DNA of 64,000 nucleotides from Pomphorhynchus laevis (Eukaryota; Acanthocephala; Palaeacanthocephala; Echinorhynchida; Pomphorhynchidae), in the NCBI GenBank assembly GCA_012934845.2, contig WNNJ02000633.1, forward strand, positions 1 through 64,000. Reading direction: 5' to 3'. A model generated the notes under the pieces. That model was given only the letters and a program-made list of their open reading frames with translations, ran no database searches and was not told where the DNA came from. The position numbers and the translations under genes are program-made. How positions within the stretch are numbered: position 1 is the first letter of the stretch; each line of letters starts with the position of its first letter. Of this stretch, positions 35,068 to 46,000 are shown piece by piece.

Positions 35068-35605
35068 AATCACCCAATTATGAATTATAATCCGTTTATT
35101 AATGCGTTTTCGACTACATCTGGTATATCTGCTCCAAATGAATTCAGCGTTTGTTCTTACTCGAACGATACCGATGTAACTTATTCTAATCAAAATGCTC
35201 TACTTACGTGTCCGTCTACTCATTCGCCGTACAGTTTATCATATCCGTTTTCATCCACCATCGAACCAAATTTGATACTTCAATTCCCAACATCGAATCA
35301 GCTATTTTCGCATTTTCCGAACATCGCACAATGAATCCTCGAACTTTTAATCACTTTATGACTGCAGTTGCCTCCTCAGATGTTAATGAATATCGTGATT
35401 GTTCGAGTCCTAACAACAATTAAACGAATCTATCAATTTCTAATCGCCTAATTCGGAATTATAGTCCGCCTGATAATGCGTTTTCGACTATATCTGGTAT
35501 CTCTGATACAAATGAATTCAGCGTTTGTTCTTACTCGAACGATACCGATGTAACTTATTCTAATCGAAATGCTCCACTTACGTGTCCATATACTCATTCG
35601 CCGTA
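35068..35605 (+). repeat. diverged tandem duplication of about 373 bp
   Basis: The block at 35068-35232 (TGCGTTTTCGACTACATCTG, GAATTCAGCGTTTGTTCTTA, CGATACCGATGTAACTTATT) recurs at 35441-35603. The first copy lies in a 94-residue frame (35050-35334) rich in Ser, Asn, Pro and Thr that is not maintained through the second copy. It could be the remains of a LINE ORF1; family not recognised. Confidence 0.6.
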
Positions 35606-35619
35606 CCCATCCGTATGTT

Positions 35620-36130
35620 CAGTCTAACAAGGACTCTGTTCAAGAACTCTGTTCTTTCAAAAACTTGTCCTTGAAAGCATAAAAATAGGTGATTTCAGAG
35701 ATATTTTTCGGTAAACTATTCCAGACATCTACTTTCCGTTCAAAGAGTCTATTTCTCGAAATATAACTACATCCATATGAATACAATCAGATACATGTTT
35801 AATTCGTCATATCATAATCAAATCAAGAATAAGATAGCACTGATAATAAGAATAAGATATACCTACAAGACTTACAATCATCTTAATTTTAAAGTAAAAC
35901 TCAATTAACAAGACAACCAGGAAGCACGCCTGAGTAAAATTTCAAAGTTGTTCAACTCACTTCTGTTTGTTGGAAAGATTGTCTGCACACAGTATTCAAG
36001 ATGTTGGTTCACTAAGGCTCAATAAAGTTTGTTAAAGATTGTAGCCGACAATTTTGCAAAAGTACTCTTGATGCAGTATAAGTAACGTATCACTTTCAAC
36101 CGCGCATGATCGCTCCTTGCTATTGTCTTA
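35620..36130 (-). pseudogene. CR1-like LINE C-terminal remnant
   Basis: On - one frame reads ALVNQHLEYCVQTIFPTNRS then LNNFEILLRRASWLSC, and after decayed sequence RNRLFERKVDVWNSLPKNIS followed by YFYAFKDKFLK. These match the conserved LVRPHLEYC..Q.W.P and R..F..RVVN.WNSLP..VV.A.....FK..LD blocks at the end of CR1-type reverse transcriptases. Several breaks. The family differs from the LINE at 39.9 kb. Confidence 0.75.
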
Positions 36131-36297
36131 GAGATTTATAAATTATCACTCCCAGATTCGGGATGTTCTATAACGCGCTTAATTTAAACGTGCCTATTTA
36201 TTTTGCAGTCAAAAAAAGTTTTATCTCACTTTGTATAATTTTATAAATTATAAAATCTTATATAATTAATTATTATTTATAATTATTATCTTTATTT

Positions 36298-36545
36298 TTA
36301 ATTTATATAGTATAAAATACGTAGACTCAGTTAGATGATCTGATAGTCTGATGTTACTTTAATTTTCTTGTACGATTTACCGAGCATGTTCAAATTTCAT
36401 CAAAGGAAATATGTCATTAGCATGTATTTGGTTTCGCTGCTATGTTGGATCGAGGAATAGTGGCCGAAACCTGATAACGTAGCAGTTTCTTCCGATGACC
36501 TGTAATCCTTATTCTTATACATTTCCTGTTATTTATTAGTCAATT
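36298..36545 (+). repeat. solo PLE terminal repeat, opposite orientation
   Basis: The sense copy reads on +: CAAAGGAAATATGTCATTAG, CATGTATTTGG, CTGCTATG, CCGAAACCTGATAACGTAGC, TTCTTCCGATGACC. It differs from the 11.1-kb copy at paired positions so that helices are kept (see findings). A 40-base remnant of the same edge (TACGTAGACTCGGTTAG) lies at 36728-36752. Confidence 0.8.
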
Positions 36546-37129
36546 CAAATAAAATGACCTTTATTTTAAATTTTGACTTTATATAAATATAATTTATAAT
36601 AAATATTATTCAATTATTATTTATTATATTTATTATTTTTAATAATAAATATATTTATTATAACATTAATAACATTCATTAATATTTATTATTAATATAA
36701 CATATATATTTATTAATATACACTGTATAAAATACGTAGACTCGGTTAGTGAACCTACAAGTGGAAATTTGATCGCATAGACCACTGTAAATAAAACTTA
36801 TTTATTTTTTAACTATAGAATAAGAATGAGCAAATCCTTAAAGGATCTTTTGTTGCAAAAATCTTCTATTTCATTAAAATATAAAATAGCATTCAGTCGA
36901 GATAAACATTTGTTTCTTATACAATATTTAAAAAATTACTAATATTAGCATTGCTTTATTATATTTTATTGTTATGTAATTTATCATTAAAAAGTTCAAA
37001 ACATTTGTTTTCAAGCGTGATGATCGTAACAGTTATCACTTAAACATTGCAATTTAAAAAATTGAAATTTACACATTTTTATTCATTACGCAATAATTTT
37101 TCTTCGTGTCAACGTTAAACAGAAGCCGA
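36546..37129. other. AT-rich spacer
   Basis: TAA/TTA simple repeats to 36720, then non-coding DNA. No gene seen. Confidence 0.4.
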
Positions 37130-38960
37130 AATTTTTTTTTTCAATCTCTGTATTCTGTTTGATTCTGAACTTACGTCGATCCTCAATCACCTTCTGCACA
37201 TTCAATCTCGACGTTTTCAGCGCTTGCGCCATGCTCTCTGGTCCGATTCCGACTTGTCTTTTTAAGAGTTAAATCCGTCACTCTTTTCTTGTTTAATCGT
37301 TTTCTTAAACGTTCTCCAAACTCACTCACTCTAAATATCCGTGCTTCCTATCTTTCTATTCGCCGTTCCCATTTCATTCTTATGCTTACTAAGCGTACTC
37401 TCTTTTGGCGAAATCAACTCGAATCCTCTTCCAACTCTAAATCTCATTGGAAAATCTTAAACTCGACTCTTTCAAGATCACCTACCCCTTGTAACATAAA
37501 TTCCGATGAATTTTCTTCTTATCTATAATCCAAGCTATCTAATTTACTTTCTCTACTACCCATATTACCCTTGTATCTTCTCTTATCTTTGAATACTTCC
37601 CTTCCATAGCTATTCCATCTTGTTTCCGTTTCGTCTGATGAAGTTTCTTCGATTCTTCTATTATTAAATAATAAAACATTGCCTTCTGACCCAATTCTCA
37701 ATCAATTGCTTAAAAAAATCTGCTCCTCTATATCACCCTTCCTAACCACATTGTTCAACTTGTCTATCCGTAGCCGCACATTTCCTTCCTACTGGAAATG
37801 CGCCACTGTTCGTCCTCTTCAAAAATCAAGCTCCCGACCCTTCACTACCATCTTCGAACCGTCCTATCTTACTTCTCCCAACCCTATCTAAACTCCTTGA
37901 GCGTCTCGTTCTCAAGCAAGTTAATAAATATCTATTTTCCTCCAACTTGTTCCATCCCTTCCAAGCTGCTTTTCGCTCTAATCACTATACTGAAATTCTT
38001 AAAGTTTATAACGACTTACTCATCCGGTGTTCTACAAGGCTTCGTACTAGGCCCTTCGCTTTTCTTTCTTCTTTGCGGTGATTTGTCTTCTATTTCTCAT
38101 TAGTGGTTCTGCTTTCAACTGTCTTGCCTCAATTTTCTATCATCTTTCTTCCTTTGAATCCTAATAAATTCAAAATAATGTGGATCCTTCCTCGACGCCC
38201 TGGCGCTAAGAACCTCCGAACGTATCATTAAATTCTGCAATTCTTCCTATCGTTGATAATATCGTTAGGCTTCCATTTCGACAACTGACTTTCACTTAAA
38301 CCTTACGTTAGGGATAAAGTACGCTTATCTACCTTGATTCTCCGCAACCTTCGTCGAATTCGTAGATTGATCGATTTCCCTTGTATGACTATCATATCTT
38401 CTCCCCTTTTCTCAAGACTTGATTACTGTCTTAGTCTATTTTCCAACTCACCTAAATCCACTCTTCTTTCACTACAACGCATCGTAAACGCAGCCGTCCG
38501 AGTTCTCGTTCGTCTTCGTCATTTTGATCATACATCTCACCATTTTGCTTCTCTCGATTTGCCTACCATTTATTCTCGTATTCAAATTCGTCTTCTTCGC
38601 ATTTCTTTCCGCCTTGTAACTTTTCTTACTCTTTATTTATCAACCTTCCTTATTTAGACAATTCTCGTCCTGATTACTGTTATTTGCGTTCCCGTAATTC
38701 ACTTCTTTAACATGTCCAAAGCCACTCTACCTCTTTTGGCTTTCGATCATTCCTTGTAGCTGCTCCTCTCTCGTGGAATCATCTGCCCGTTAATATACGC
38801 CAATCAACCTCAATGCCGTGTTTCAAACGGCAAATCCGGTATCATTTAAACAATAAGAAATTTATCTATATGAATTTTGCTGTTATTTTAGTTAGTGGCT
38901 TGTAAGCATGCAGTTTTTGCACGCATTTGCCACGTTAGATAAATTATTATTGTTAATCAA
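37130..38960 (+). pseudogene. decayed L2-like LINE, RT to 3' end
   Basis: A C/T-rich + strand block. Frames give SGVLQGFVLGPSLFFLL (motif B, G-V-PQGSVLGPLLF), then SRLDYCLSLF, LLSLQRIVNAAVRVLVRLRH and HFASLDLPTIYSRIQIRLL, and finally a WN.LPVNIRQS-type terminus near 38780. The 3' UTR has GTAAGCATGCAGTTTTTGCA like the tail at 33.58 kb. LDYC..L, LQR..NAA.R and a final WNxLP are hallmarks of L2/CR1-type elements. Many stops and frameshifts; clearly dead. Confidence 0.8.
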
Positions 38961-39118
38961 GTTCGTGATCTTGGCATACTTATGCAATTTACACTAAAAC
39001 CTTGAAGTGACACTGATAGACGTTGCAGTTCTGCAAGAGAGATGATTTATCTGATTAAAAATCGTTTTTGTTTATATCTTTACTCTGTTTTGTTCGGCTA
39101 TACAACGCGTTAGTTCGT

Positions 39119-39150
39119 CCTCTGCTGTTTTGTGATCAAAACAGCAGAGG
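39119..39150. repeat. perfect 14-bp palindrome, 4-base loop
   Basis: CCTCTGCTGTTTTG, TGAT, CAAAACAGCAGAGG. It lies exactly where a + strand LINE remnant meets a - strand LINE remnant of the same family, so it is probably the hinge of an inverted duplication. Confidence 0.9.
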
Positions 39151-39800
39151 CCAAAATGGATACGCACAGCGGAATTCACAATGTGCTGGAGAGGAAGAAG
39201 AAAGGACTTAGAGGGGAAATAAAAAAACTTAAGCAATAGTTGATCTTAGCAAAAAATAGACTTGAGATAAGAGTGACATGAGTTAAAATCAAGCGAACTC
39301 CTAACACTGCGAAGGTCACGAAGTAGGAGATTGCTAGATCAGGTTTTGTCGCGAACGAACGGATCGAAAGCAAGACAGTTGTCGAAGTGAACTCCCAAGA
39401 AAGTGATATTATCAACAATAGGAAGAACGGTCGAATTAAGAAATACCGAGGGAGGAGAGGCAGAGACGAAAGAAGGGATAACACATAAGATTTTAGACTT
39501 GAAATGGTTAAGATACGGACGAAGTGAGGAAGTGTGATTGGAGATAGATAGAAGACAATTTGTAGAAGAGGCGAGGAGATCATCGATACGATGAGCAGAA
39601 GAATGAAAGTAAAGGGAAATATCATCAGCATATTGCATGATGTAGAAATTATGATAACATGTAATGCCTAAGAGATCTCTAAGGAGTACAGAGAAAATAA
39701 TTAACGACCACAGATCCTTGAGGAACGCCACCGGAGAGAGGAAGGGTTAAAGAAAGACGCATTTGAATAAAACGGAAATATTGTTCAGAGAGATATGAAA
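39151..39800 (-). pseudogene. L2-like LINE fragment, inverted partner
   Basis: On - overlapping frames (39731-39339 and 39631-39176) read MQYADDISLYF (catalytic motif C), FKSKILCVIPSF, NITFLGVHFDNCLAFDPFVR and FAKINYCLSFF. Same family as the + remnant at 37.1-39.0 kb, which lacks a readable YADD, so the two fragments cover different parts. Dead, with several frameshifts. Confidence 0.8.
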
Positions 39801-39973
39801 ACCAAAATGATAGGTATGATATCCTAGAGTTTGAACTTTCTTGGCTGGCTAATAAACTACTTACAATTATTGCAGATTACAGTTGCAGATTAACAAAAGT
39901 TTGATTACTACTAAACATACAATCTAAAGTAAATACAATACACATTTAAACCAAGCTTAGAAGAATTAGTAAA

Positions 39974-41503
39974 TTGATATCCAGTTCAGAAACAATAGCG
40001 AAAATGATAAAACAAGGCAGTAAAAAGAGTAAAACAAGTAAGAGCAGTATAACAAGGCACAGAGCAGTAAAAGGCAAACTTGCTGAACCCTTCAATCCTG
40101 AACTAGAACAGATGCCACGGCATGTTGAATCGCAAGTTGCTTATAGTAACAGTGTGTGTGGCTGTTGGACGGTTGTCATTCATACTTTTGATGATAAATC
40201 CGTGAAGGACAAAAATTTCCTGTGCGGAATTTGTGCAAGTGAAGCTCTTGACCGTCTGAACTCACAAATAAACAAGCTAACTGAGAGTGTAAATGGTTTG
40301 TATAGACGAATCTGTTCTGACGAACAAGAAAACGCGAGTAGTGCCACAAGCTTTTGTGTCCAGGCTGTCGAGAAGGTTCTTTGTGCCAAGCCAGACAAGA
40401 GGCCATCTCGGTCCGTGCTTATTTCTGGAGAGTTGAATACCTGTCAAGTATTTGATACTGAGGACGGGCTGAAGGAAAAAGTAGAACCACCGTTGATGGT
40501 CAATGCTATCAGTGATTCAGACGATACAATAAAATCAAACGATCCTTCTCATCACAGAACGGAAACGACTTCTCCTAACTCCTTCAGCTGCACCTGGATG
40601 ATGGAGCATAGTCACAGCATCATGGTTCCCAATATATCTCCCACCCCTGACACGCTTGACGTCACTACTGCTGATTTGCAGAGTTCGGTGTGTCGAACAA
40701 ACCAATTTAAATGTGATGCAATGCAAAGCGAAACTTGCGGAGTTACAAAATGCAGTATTGAACCAGATGGAAATGAGCAGTACCAGCCACGTGTACCGTC
40801 GATATCTACTTTTAAACAAATTCCTTCACCAAGTATCGGTAGCAGAGCTTGTAAGATAAACAGAATTTCTGATCAAGGATCACAAACAGACCATGCAACA
40901 ATAGATCAATGCACTACAAAGAAGATCGTCCCAATTTCGGCAACTCATTCTGGAGCCCCTCAAGCGGCAACTCGTCTGGAGCAGCGATCTATCCGGACCC
41001 CACGTTCGAGTAACATACGAGATAAAAGATCTGTTATAGATAGATCCAAATGTGTGATCTTTGCCAACGTTTATGAGTCCCAATCCGACAGTGCTCAAAA
41101 TCGTATTAATGATGATGTTGGCTCAGTGCGGCAGATCCTATCCGGCGTTTTCGTTGAGGGTGAGGAAGGTTTGGCAGAATCTCTACAGATCTTGGCCCTT
41201 CACAGAATCGGCAAAAGAGACGGAAATGGTAAGATTAGATTACTAAGATTAGTTTGTGTGTCTTCTAATCAAGCCGCTTCCAATCTTAATAGAGCCTACA
41301 GATTAGCGGGTACGTCTATGCGCATCTTCAAGGACCTTTCTATCGAGGATCGCCGTCAATTGTCTCTTGCTAGGAAGGAACTATATAACAGGCGTCAATT
41401 AGGTGAGGAGGATTTATGTATCCGAAATTTTCGGGTGGTTCGACGCCGACCATGTGTACGGTGGGAGAAGTTAACTATAAAAACTCAACGAAGGGAGCTT
41501 TAG
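39974..41503 (+). CDS. LINE ORF1 protein, intact
   Basis: 509 residues, uninterrupted. ORF1 proteins of CR1-type LINEs bind the element RNA and help target it to DNA. The N-terminus is Lys/Ser-rich. A cysteine/histidine cluster follows at residues 62-87 (CGCW, H70, CGIC), like the PHD-type finger of some CR1 ORF1 proteins, then a helical SQINKLTESVNGLYRRI segment. The C-terminal third (about 350-500) is a conserved block containing INDDVGSVRQIL, GNGKIRLLRLVC, RAYRLAGTSMRIFKDLS and DRRQLSLARKELYNRR. The same block appears in the ORF1 at 48.5 kb. It overlaps the start of ORF2 by 88 bases in another frame. Function is by family analogy. Confidence 0.8.
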   Translation: MISSSETIAKMIKQGSKKSKTSKSSITRHRAVKGKLAEPFNPELEQMPRHVESQVAYSNSVCGCWTVVIHTFDDKSVKDKNFLCGICASEALDRLNSQINKLTESVNGLYRRICSDEQENASSATSFCVQAVEKVLCAKPDKRPSRSVLISGELNTCQVFDTEDGLKEKVEPPLMVNAISDSDDTIKSNDPSHHRTETTSPNSFSCTWMMEHSHSIMVPNISPTPDTLDVTTADLQSSVCRTNQFKCDAMQSETCGVTKCSIEPDGNEQYQPRVPSISTFKQIPSPSIGSRACKINRISDQGSQTDHATIDQCTTKKIVPISATHSGAPQAATRLEQRSIRTPRSSNIRDKRSVIDRSKCVIFANVYESQSDSAQNRINDDVGSVRQILSGVFVEGEEGLAESLQILALHRIGKRDGNGKIRLLRLVCVSSNQAASNLNRAYRLAGTSMRIFKDLSIEDRRQLSLARKELYNRRQLGEEDLCIRNFRVVRRRPCVRWEKLTIKTQRREL

Positions 41504-44394
41504 GAGACTTGGTTTCATTTCGTACCATCTTATCGAAAAGTCCGGTGAATTACTGTAGTCATCCTATCAGGATTGCATGTTCCAATGTTCGCAGCTTAGT
41601 CTCTAAATTTGGTGAGTTCAACTTTTATTTATCAAACAGCGACGTGTCTATTTTCGCACTCACTGAGACCTGGCTGCACAGTGGTATTGATGACAATTGT
41701 GTTAACATCCCGGGCTTCTCACTATTAAGAACTGACCGAGGAAACACCCGCCGTGGTGGTGGGGTTGCGATTTATGTAGACAACAAAATGATTGTGACCA
41801 ACGCCATGTCATATCGAGATGATGATCTATTGAAGTCGCTCTCTTTAACAGTGAAATCGGGTGATACGACAATGTCGATACGACAATGTCGATAGCGTTT
41901 GCTATCGTGCTCCACGCACTTGCTGCTTGAAACATTACATGATCAGTTATTTCACGAAAGTGTCGAAACCGTCCAATTTCATCCTTCTTGGTGATTTTAA
42001 TATTCCGAACCTAACTGGGAGCTCCAATTTCGAATGTCCTCGCGGTGTAAGTCAGATGGATGTCGACTTATGGAATTTTCTTGTGGACTATTTAGCTCTT
42101 ATACAGCAAGTCACTCAGTAAACTAGGTTTATGGGAAATAGCTCCTCGTTATTGGATTTAGTTTTCAGTAAAACATTTCTTGACATACGTGAAGTTCAAT
42201 ACGACCCTCCCATTGAACTCAGTGACCATCTTGTCATTAAGTTTTTTACTGGTTTCTGTGCCGAAGCCCCACCTAACGCAGTTAAGTACTTCAAACGCAA
42301 ATGGAATAAGGTGGATACGGATGCCCTCCGTAAGCTTACAGTACGATTGGGTCTTCACAACAGTGTTGTCAGTGATATCGATGATTGGAAAACTTTGTCT
42401 GTTTCTCTCAACTATCTTACGGATTGCGTAGCTCCATTGAAAACCGTACAATCCTCTTCGAAACTTAAACCTCCGTGGTTTGATCATGAGTTACTTGACA
42501 TTTTGAAGATGCGAAATAAACTATTTAAGTCATCTCTGAAAATTCAGGGTCTTCGGTCAGAATACCTTCAATATCGTCGTCGTTTTAGCTTTATAAAGAA
42601 AATAAAAAGACAAAGGTATGAAGCTGGAATAATATCATCATATCGAACTTCTTCCAAACCATTCTGGCGGTATGTGAATCAAAATAAAAAATGATTCAAT
42701 CAATCACAGTGTTAAATCATGGCGGCAGAATTGTACGAGAACCTGATGAAATCGTGAGTGTACTAGCGACAGCGTTTGAACTTGATTGTTACACGCCATA
42801 TAAAGGCTTCCGTATAGCGCACACACCTGAGGCATTCACGTCGTATATGCCGCTTGTTCACCCGGCTGAGGTTTCGCGGGAACTGCACGGATTGTCACCA
42901 TATACTTCGGCCGGCCCAGACGGTATACACCCCTTTATCCTCCGGAATCTCCATGATCTATTAGCATAGCCACTATCAGAGATGGTTAACATGTCGATAC
43001 ATACTTCGCGCATCCCTGATCACTGGAGACAATCTTACGTCATCCCCATTCATAAAAAGGGTAGCAGAGACGATCCGTTCAATTATCGTGCAGTATGTCT
43101 GACGAGTATTGTATGCAAATGCCTCGAGAGGTTTGCGCATAAATACATTACCACTCACATGGAAAGAGGTAAGCTACTACACCCATCTCAGCATGGCTTT
43201 CGTACCGGCAGGTCCTGCCTTAGCAATCTAATTACGGCACGTGAAAGTTGGACAGACATAGTTGCAAACGGGGATATGGTTGATGTAATTTACATTGACT
43301 TTAGTAGGGCGTTCGACCGAGTACCGCACGATCTTTTGCTCTTACTGTTGGCTCAATACGGGATTGATCCGAGTGTAGTTCGTTGGATCGAGTCGTTCCT
43401 GAAAGGTCGATCATATCAAGTTAGGTTAGGGAGTAGCCTTTCTCCTCCACGAAATACTTACGCAGGTGTTCCTCAGGGATCGGTCCTGGGACCCTTGTTA
43501 TTCAATATTTTTCTTCAGGATCTACTTGTAAGATTAGAATGTGATGTACTAGCGTTTGCGGATGACCTGAAGTTATGGAAGTGTGTTCGTTCATATGATA
43601 ATTGTTTGGAGCTTCAAGATGACCTCGACACTATAAACATATGGAGCAGGACGACGGGCTTGCTTTTGAATACCTCGAAGTGCAGTCACATGCACTTAGG
43701 AGTTAAGAAATTTTATTTTGTGTATAGTTTAGGTGGTGAGCCAATTGAGCAGGTACAGTGCACTAGAGACTTAGGGGTACTTGTGCACGAATCGTTAAAG
43801 AGTTGTCCAAACACAGACAGGATTATTCAGTCGGCCAGAAAATTGAGCTATGTGCTTCGTAGGTGCGTTCGTTACCCATCTGTGTTTTGTCTTAAAGTGA
43901 TGTACAACTCAATAATTAGGCCCATTCTTTTATACTGTACACCAGCAACATTTCCGTGCACGCGAGGCGAGCTGAATGATTTAGAAAATGTTCTTCGCAG
44001 GTTGACGAGGTGCTGTCGTCTTCCGAGTAGTTATTCTTATAGGGATCGCTTGCGAGAGATAGGCATACCGTCGGTTTGGTATGCGATAGTGTGTAGCGGC
44101 ATCTTATGCTTCAGAGATATGTTACTCGAACGTGATGGGTGGCCGGCAAACTGTATCCAGCGGAACAAACGTGATACGAATCGGGGCCACTCTTTGACTG
44201 TGAAAACGCTGCACTATGGGAAACTGTCTAGAATCAGTCGCCTATCGCACCGGGCGGTGAGGATGAGGAACTTACTTCCGGAGGATATGGTATATATTCA
44301 GAGTAGACAGCAGTTCATGCGGAGAATGGATCAATGGCTGTGCGAGACAAACTCACAGTCTATACCGGATCTTTATCCTTGGGAGGAATGTTGA
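41416..44394 (+). pseudogene. LINE ORF2: AP endonuclease and reverse transcriptase, lightly broken
   Basis: Endonuclease first (NVRSLVSKFGEF, TETWLHSG, RTDRGNTRRGGGVAIYV, LLGDFNIPN, LSDHLVI). The RT then reads PIHKKGSRDDPFNYRAVCLT, DVIYIDFSRAFDRVPH (motif A), AGVPQGSVLGPLLFNIF (motif B), LAFADDLKLWK (motif C, FADD) and a C-terminal RGHSLTVKT...MRNLLPEDMVYI. The part from 42982 is intact for 470 residues. Breaks: a 14-base tandem duplication at 41863-41890 shifts frame, an in-frame TAA lies at 42119-42121, a frameshift occurs in the A-run near 42690, and an in-frame TAG lies at 42967-42969. Four lesions in nearly 3 kb mean a recent death or an active relative elsewhere. Confidence 0.88.
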
Positions 44395-44519
44395 ATTTTT
44401 TCTTTTCAATTTTTTTCTTTTTTTTTCATGTGATCAGACAAAACAGCCCTACGGCTACAGTCTTGTAATTGAATAAATAAATATCGGTGCAAACGAATAA
44501 TCATCGAATATGATTATTT

Positions 44520-44945
44520 GATTGGTATGATATGAATGCACACCAGAGTACTTGTTATGGACTGCTCGCAATGCGGTATATAGTAAAGGGGATGAATGAA
44601 TATCCAAGCGACTGTGTTGAAATGGATGTCCGACAAAGTCATAGAAACCATAAACTAATGTTGTGCACAAGGCAAACTGGGAAGTTCACAATGATATCGC
44701 GATTGTCACGGGGAGTGTTAAAGTTGTGGAACCCATTATCATTTGGCATCGAGGCTGCATCATCATTAAGCGAATTCAAGTCTTTGTTAAAAGTTGGATA
44801 AAACATGCGGATCTAGACAACATTAAAAACTTTATTCGTGAATTGCTTGTTACTAATATTTTGTTTTTAATGTGTTGTGTCCTACAATGAGCGGGCAGAA
44901 CAACCATTTTCGGTCAAAGCCATGTATACATAATAATAAATAATA
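44520..44945 (+). pseudogene. CR1-like LINE C-terminal fragment
   Basis: The frame from 44532 ends with RNHKLMLCTRQTGKFTMISR then SRGVLKLWNPLSFGIEAASS and SEFKSLLKVG, the standard CR1 terminus (R..F...RV...WN.LP...A.S...FK..L). It is followed by a 3' UTR ending ATAATAAATAATAAATATTC. 5'-truncated, and from a different family than the copy that ends at 44490 immediately before it. Confidence 0.75.
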
Positions 44946-45614
44946 AATATTCACGAGGATGGAAAGTACTCAGACAAAAACGATAAACATATTTGATTTG
45001 TGTATCAACGAAGACTATCATCATACCCAGAAAGTAGAATCATATCCTCTGGGTATATTACTAAGCATTTGCTGATAGATGTTCCTAATTCGTACTTTTT
45101 TCCATAACACTTTTTCCGTGACAAGGCCCGCTCGTCCAACTTAATTCTCCGTGACATCCGCCGTATCCGCTCCCGTTGTCAATTAAATTTCCTTGAAGCC
45201 GTTGTCAATTAAATTTCCTTGACATAAATAGAATAGGAAATGATTTTTTCGGGTGCAAGAGGATATTCGATATTCTAGGATGCAAGGGGATATATTTCAC
45301 CTCGAATAATTTTAACATTTAAATTTAAATTATAGATTTCACACTAGAAAACAAGAATAATATAATAAGGATGTTTGTGCCACTTAAAAAATTAAACAAA
45401 AATTAGTTTAATAATTTCGGTTTGACCTTCAACGATTACTATAAATTGACTTTTTACTATAAAATTATAAAAATTAGCTATCAGTAAATTAATAAACGTT
45501 TACTTTAATTCTTTTAACAACTTCAATTCATGATTAATTCACGAGTAATCAAAATTCCCTCATCTTTTCCCATTATTTATCACGAGAACAATAAAAAATT
45601 TCTGAACAAATCAA
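44946..45614. other. non-coding region
   Basis: A short direct repeat, GCCGTTGTCAATTAAATTTCCTTGA-like, at about 45172 and 45199. Otherwise AT-rich without recognised content. Confidence 0.4.
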
Positions 45615-45853
45615 ATCAGCTAACTGAGTCTACGTATTTAATATAATTATAAAATAAACAAAACATAATAATGCTAAATCAAAAAGTAATTATTAAATAA
45701 TAAAATCAATAATTGTTTTTAGATTTTATATTATTTAAATCAAGTTAAAATAACAAATTGAAATTTAAAATAAACGTCATTTTTATGAATTGACTAATAA
45801 ATAACAGACGTTGTATCATAATAAGAATTAGAGGTCATCAGGAGGAACTGATT
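45615..45853 (-). repeat. solo PLE terminal repeat, truncated
   Basis: On + starts CAGCTAACTGAGTCTACGTA, continues TAATAATGCTAAATCAAAA and GAATTGACTAATAAATAACA, and stops just after TCATCAGGAGGAACTG, so it has CTGATGA on - but lacks the CGAAAC side. It lies about 150 bases downstream of the PLD6-like gene. Confidence 0.8.
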
Positions 45854-46000
45854 ACCTCTGGATGCAAGGATCTCTACATGGTTCTTACTCATATAGAAAA
45901 TAAAGCTGCAATGAATGAGGCCTAAAGACTACAAGTTGTTTTTATCTTTTATACAGCTTTTAATGTTTCATTTGGTGTGCATAATTTCAAAATTATAGTA

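Larger units (their letters stand above)
39840..44490 (+). mobile_element. near full-length CR1-like LINE
   Basis: A 5' UTR of about 130 bases, ORF1 at 39974-41503, ORF2 at 41416-44394, then a T-rich 3' UTR, CAGACAAAACAGCCCTACGG and an AATAAATAAATA tail near 44480. A separate 5'-truncated copy at 29.4-29.6 kb matches the same 3' end, showing that the family has been mobile. Its composition is much less AT-rich than the host DNA. It is the youngest-looking LINE in the window. Confidence 0.85.

Noticed and set aside
40176-41098. Open frames on - opposite the LINE ORF1
   Set aside because: Shadows of the intact 509-residue + frame; no family content.
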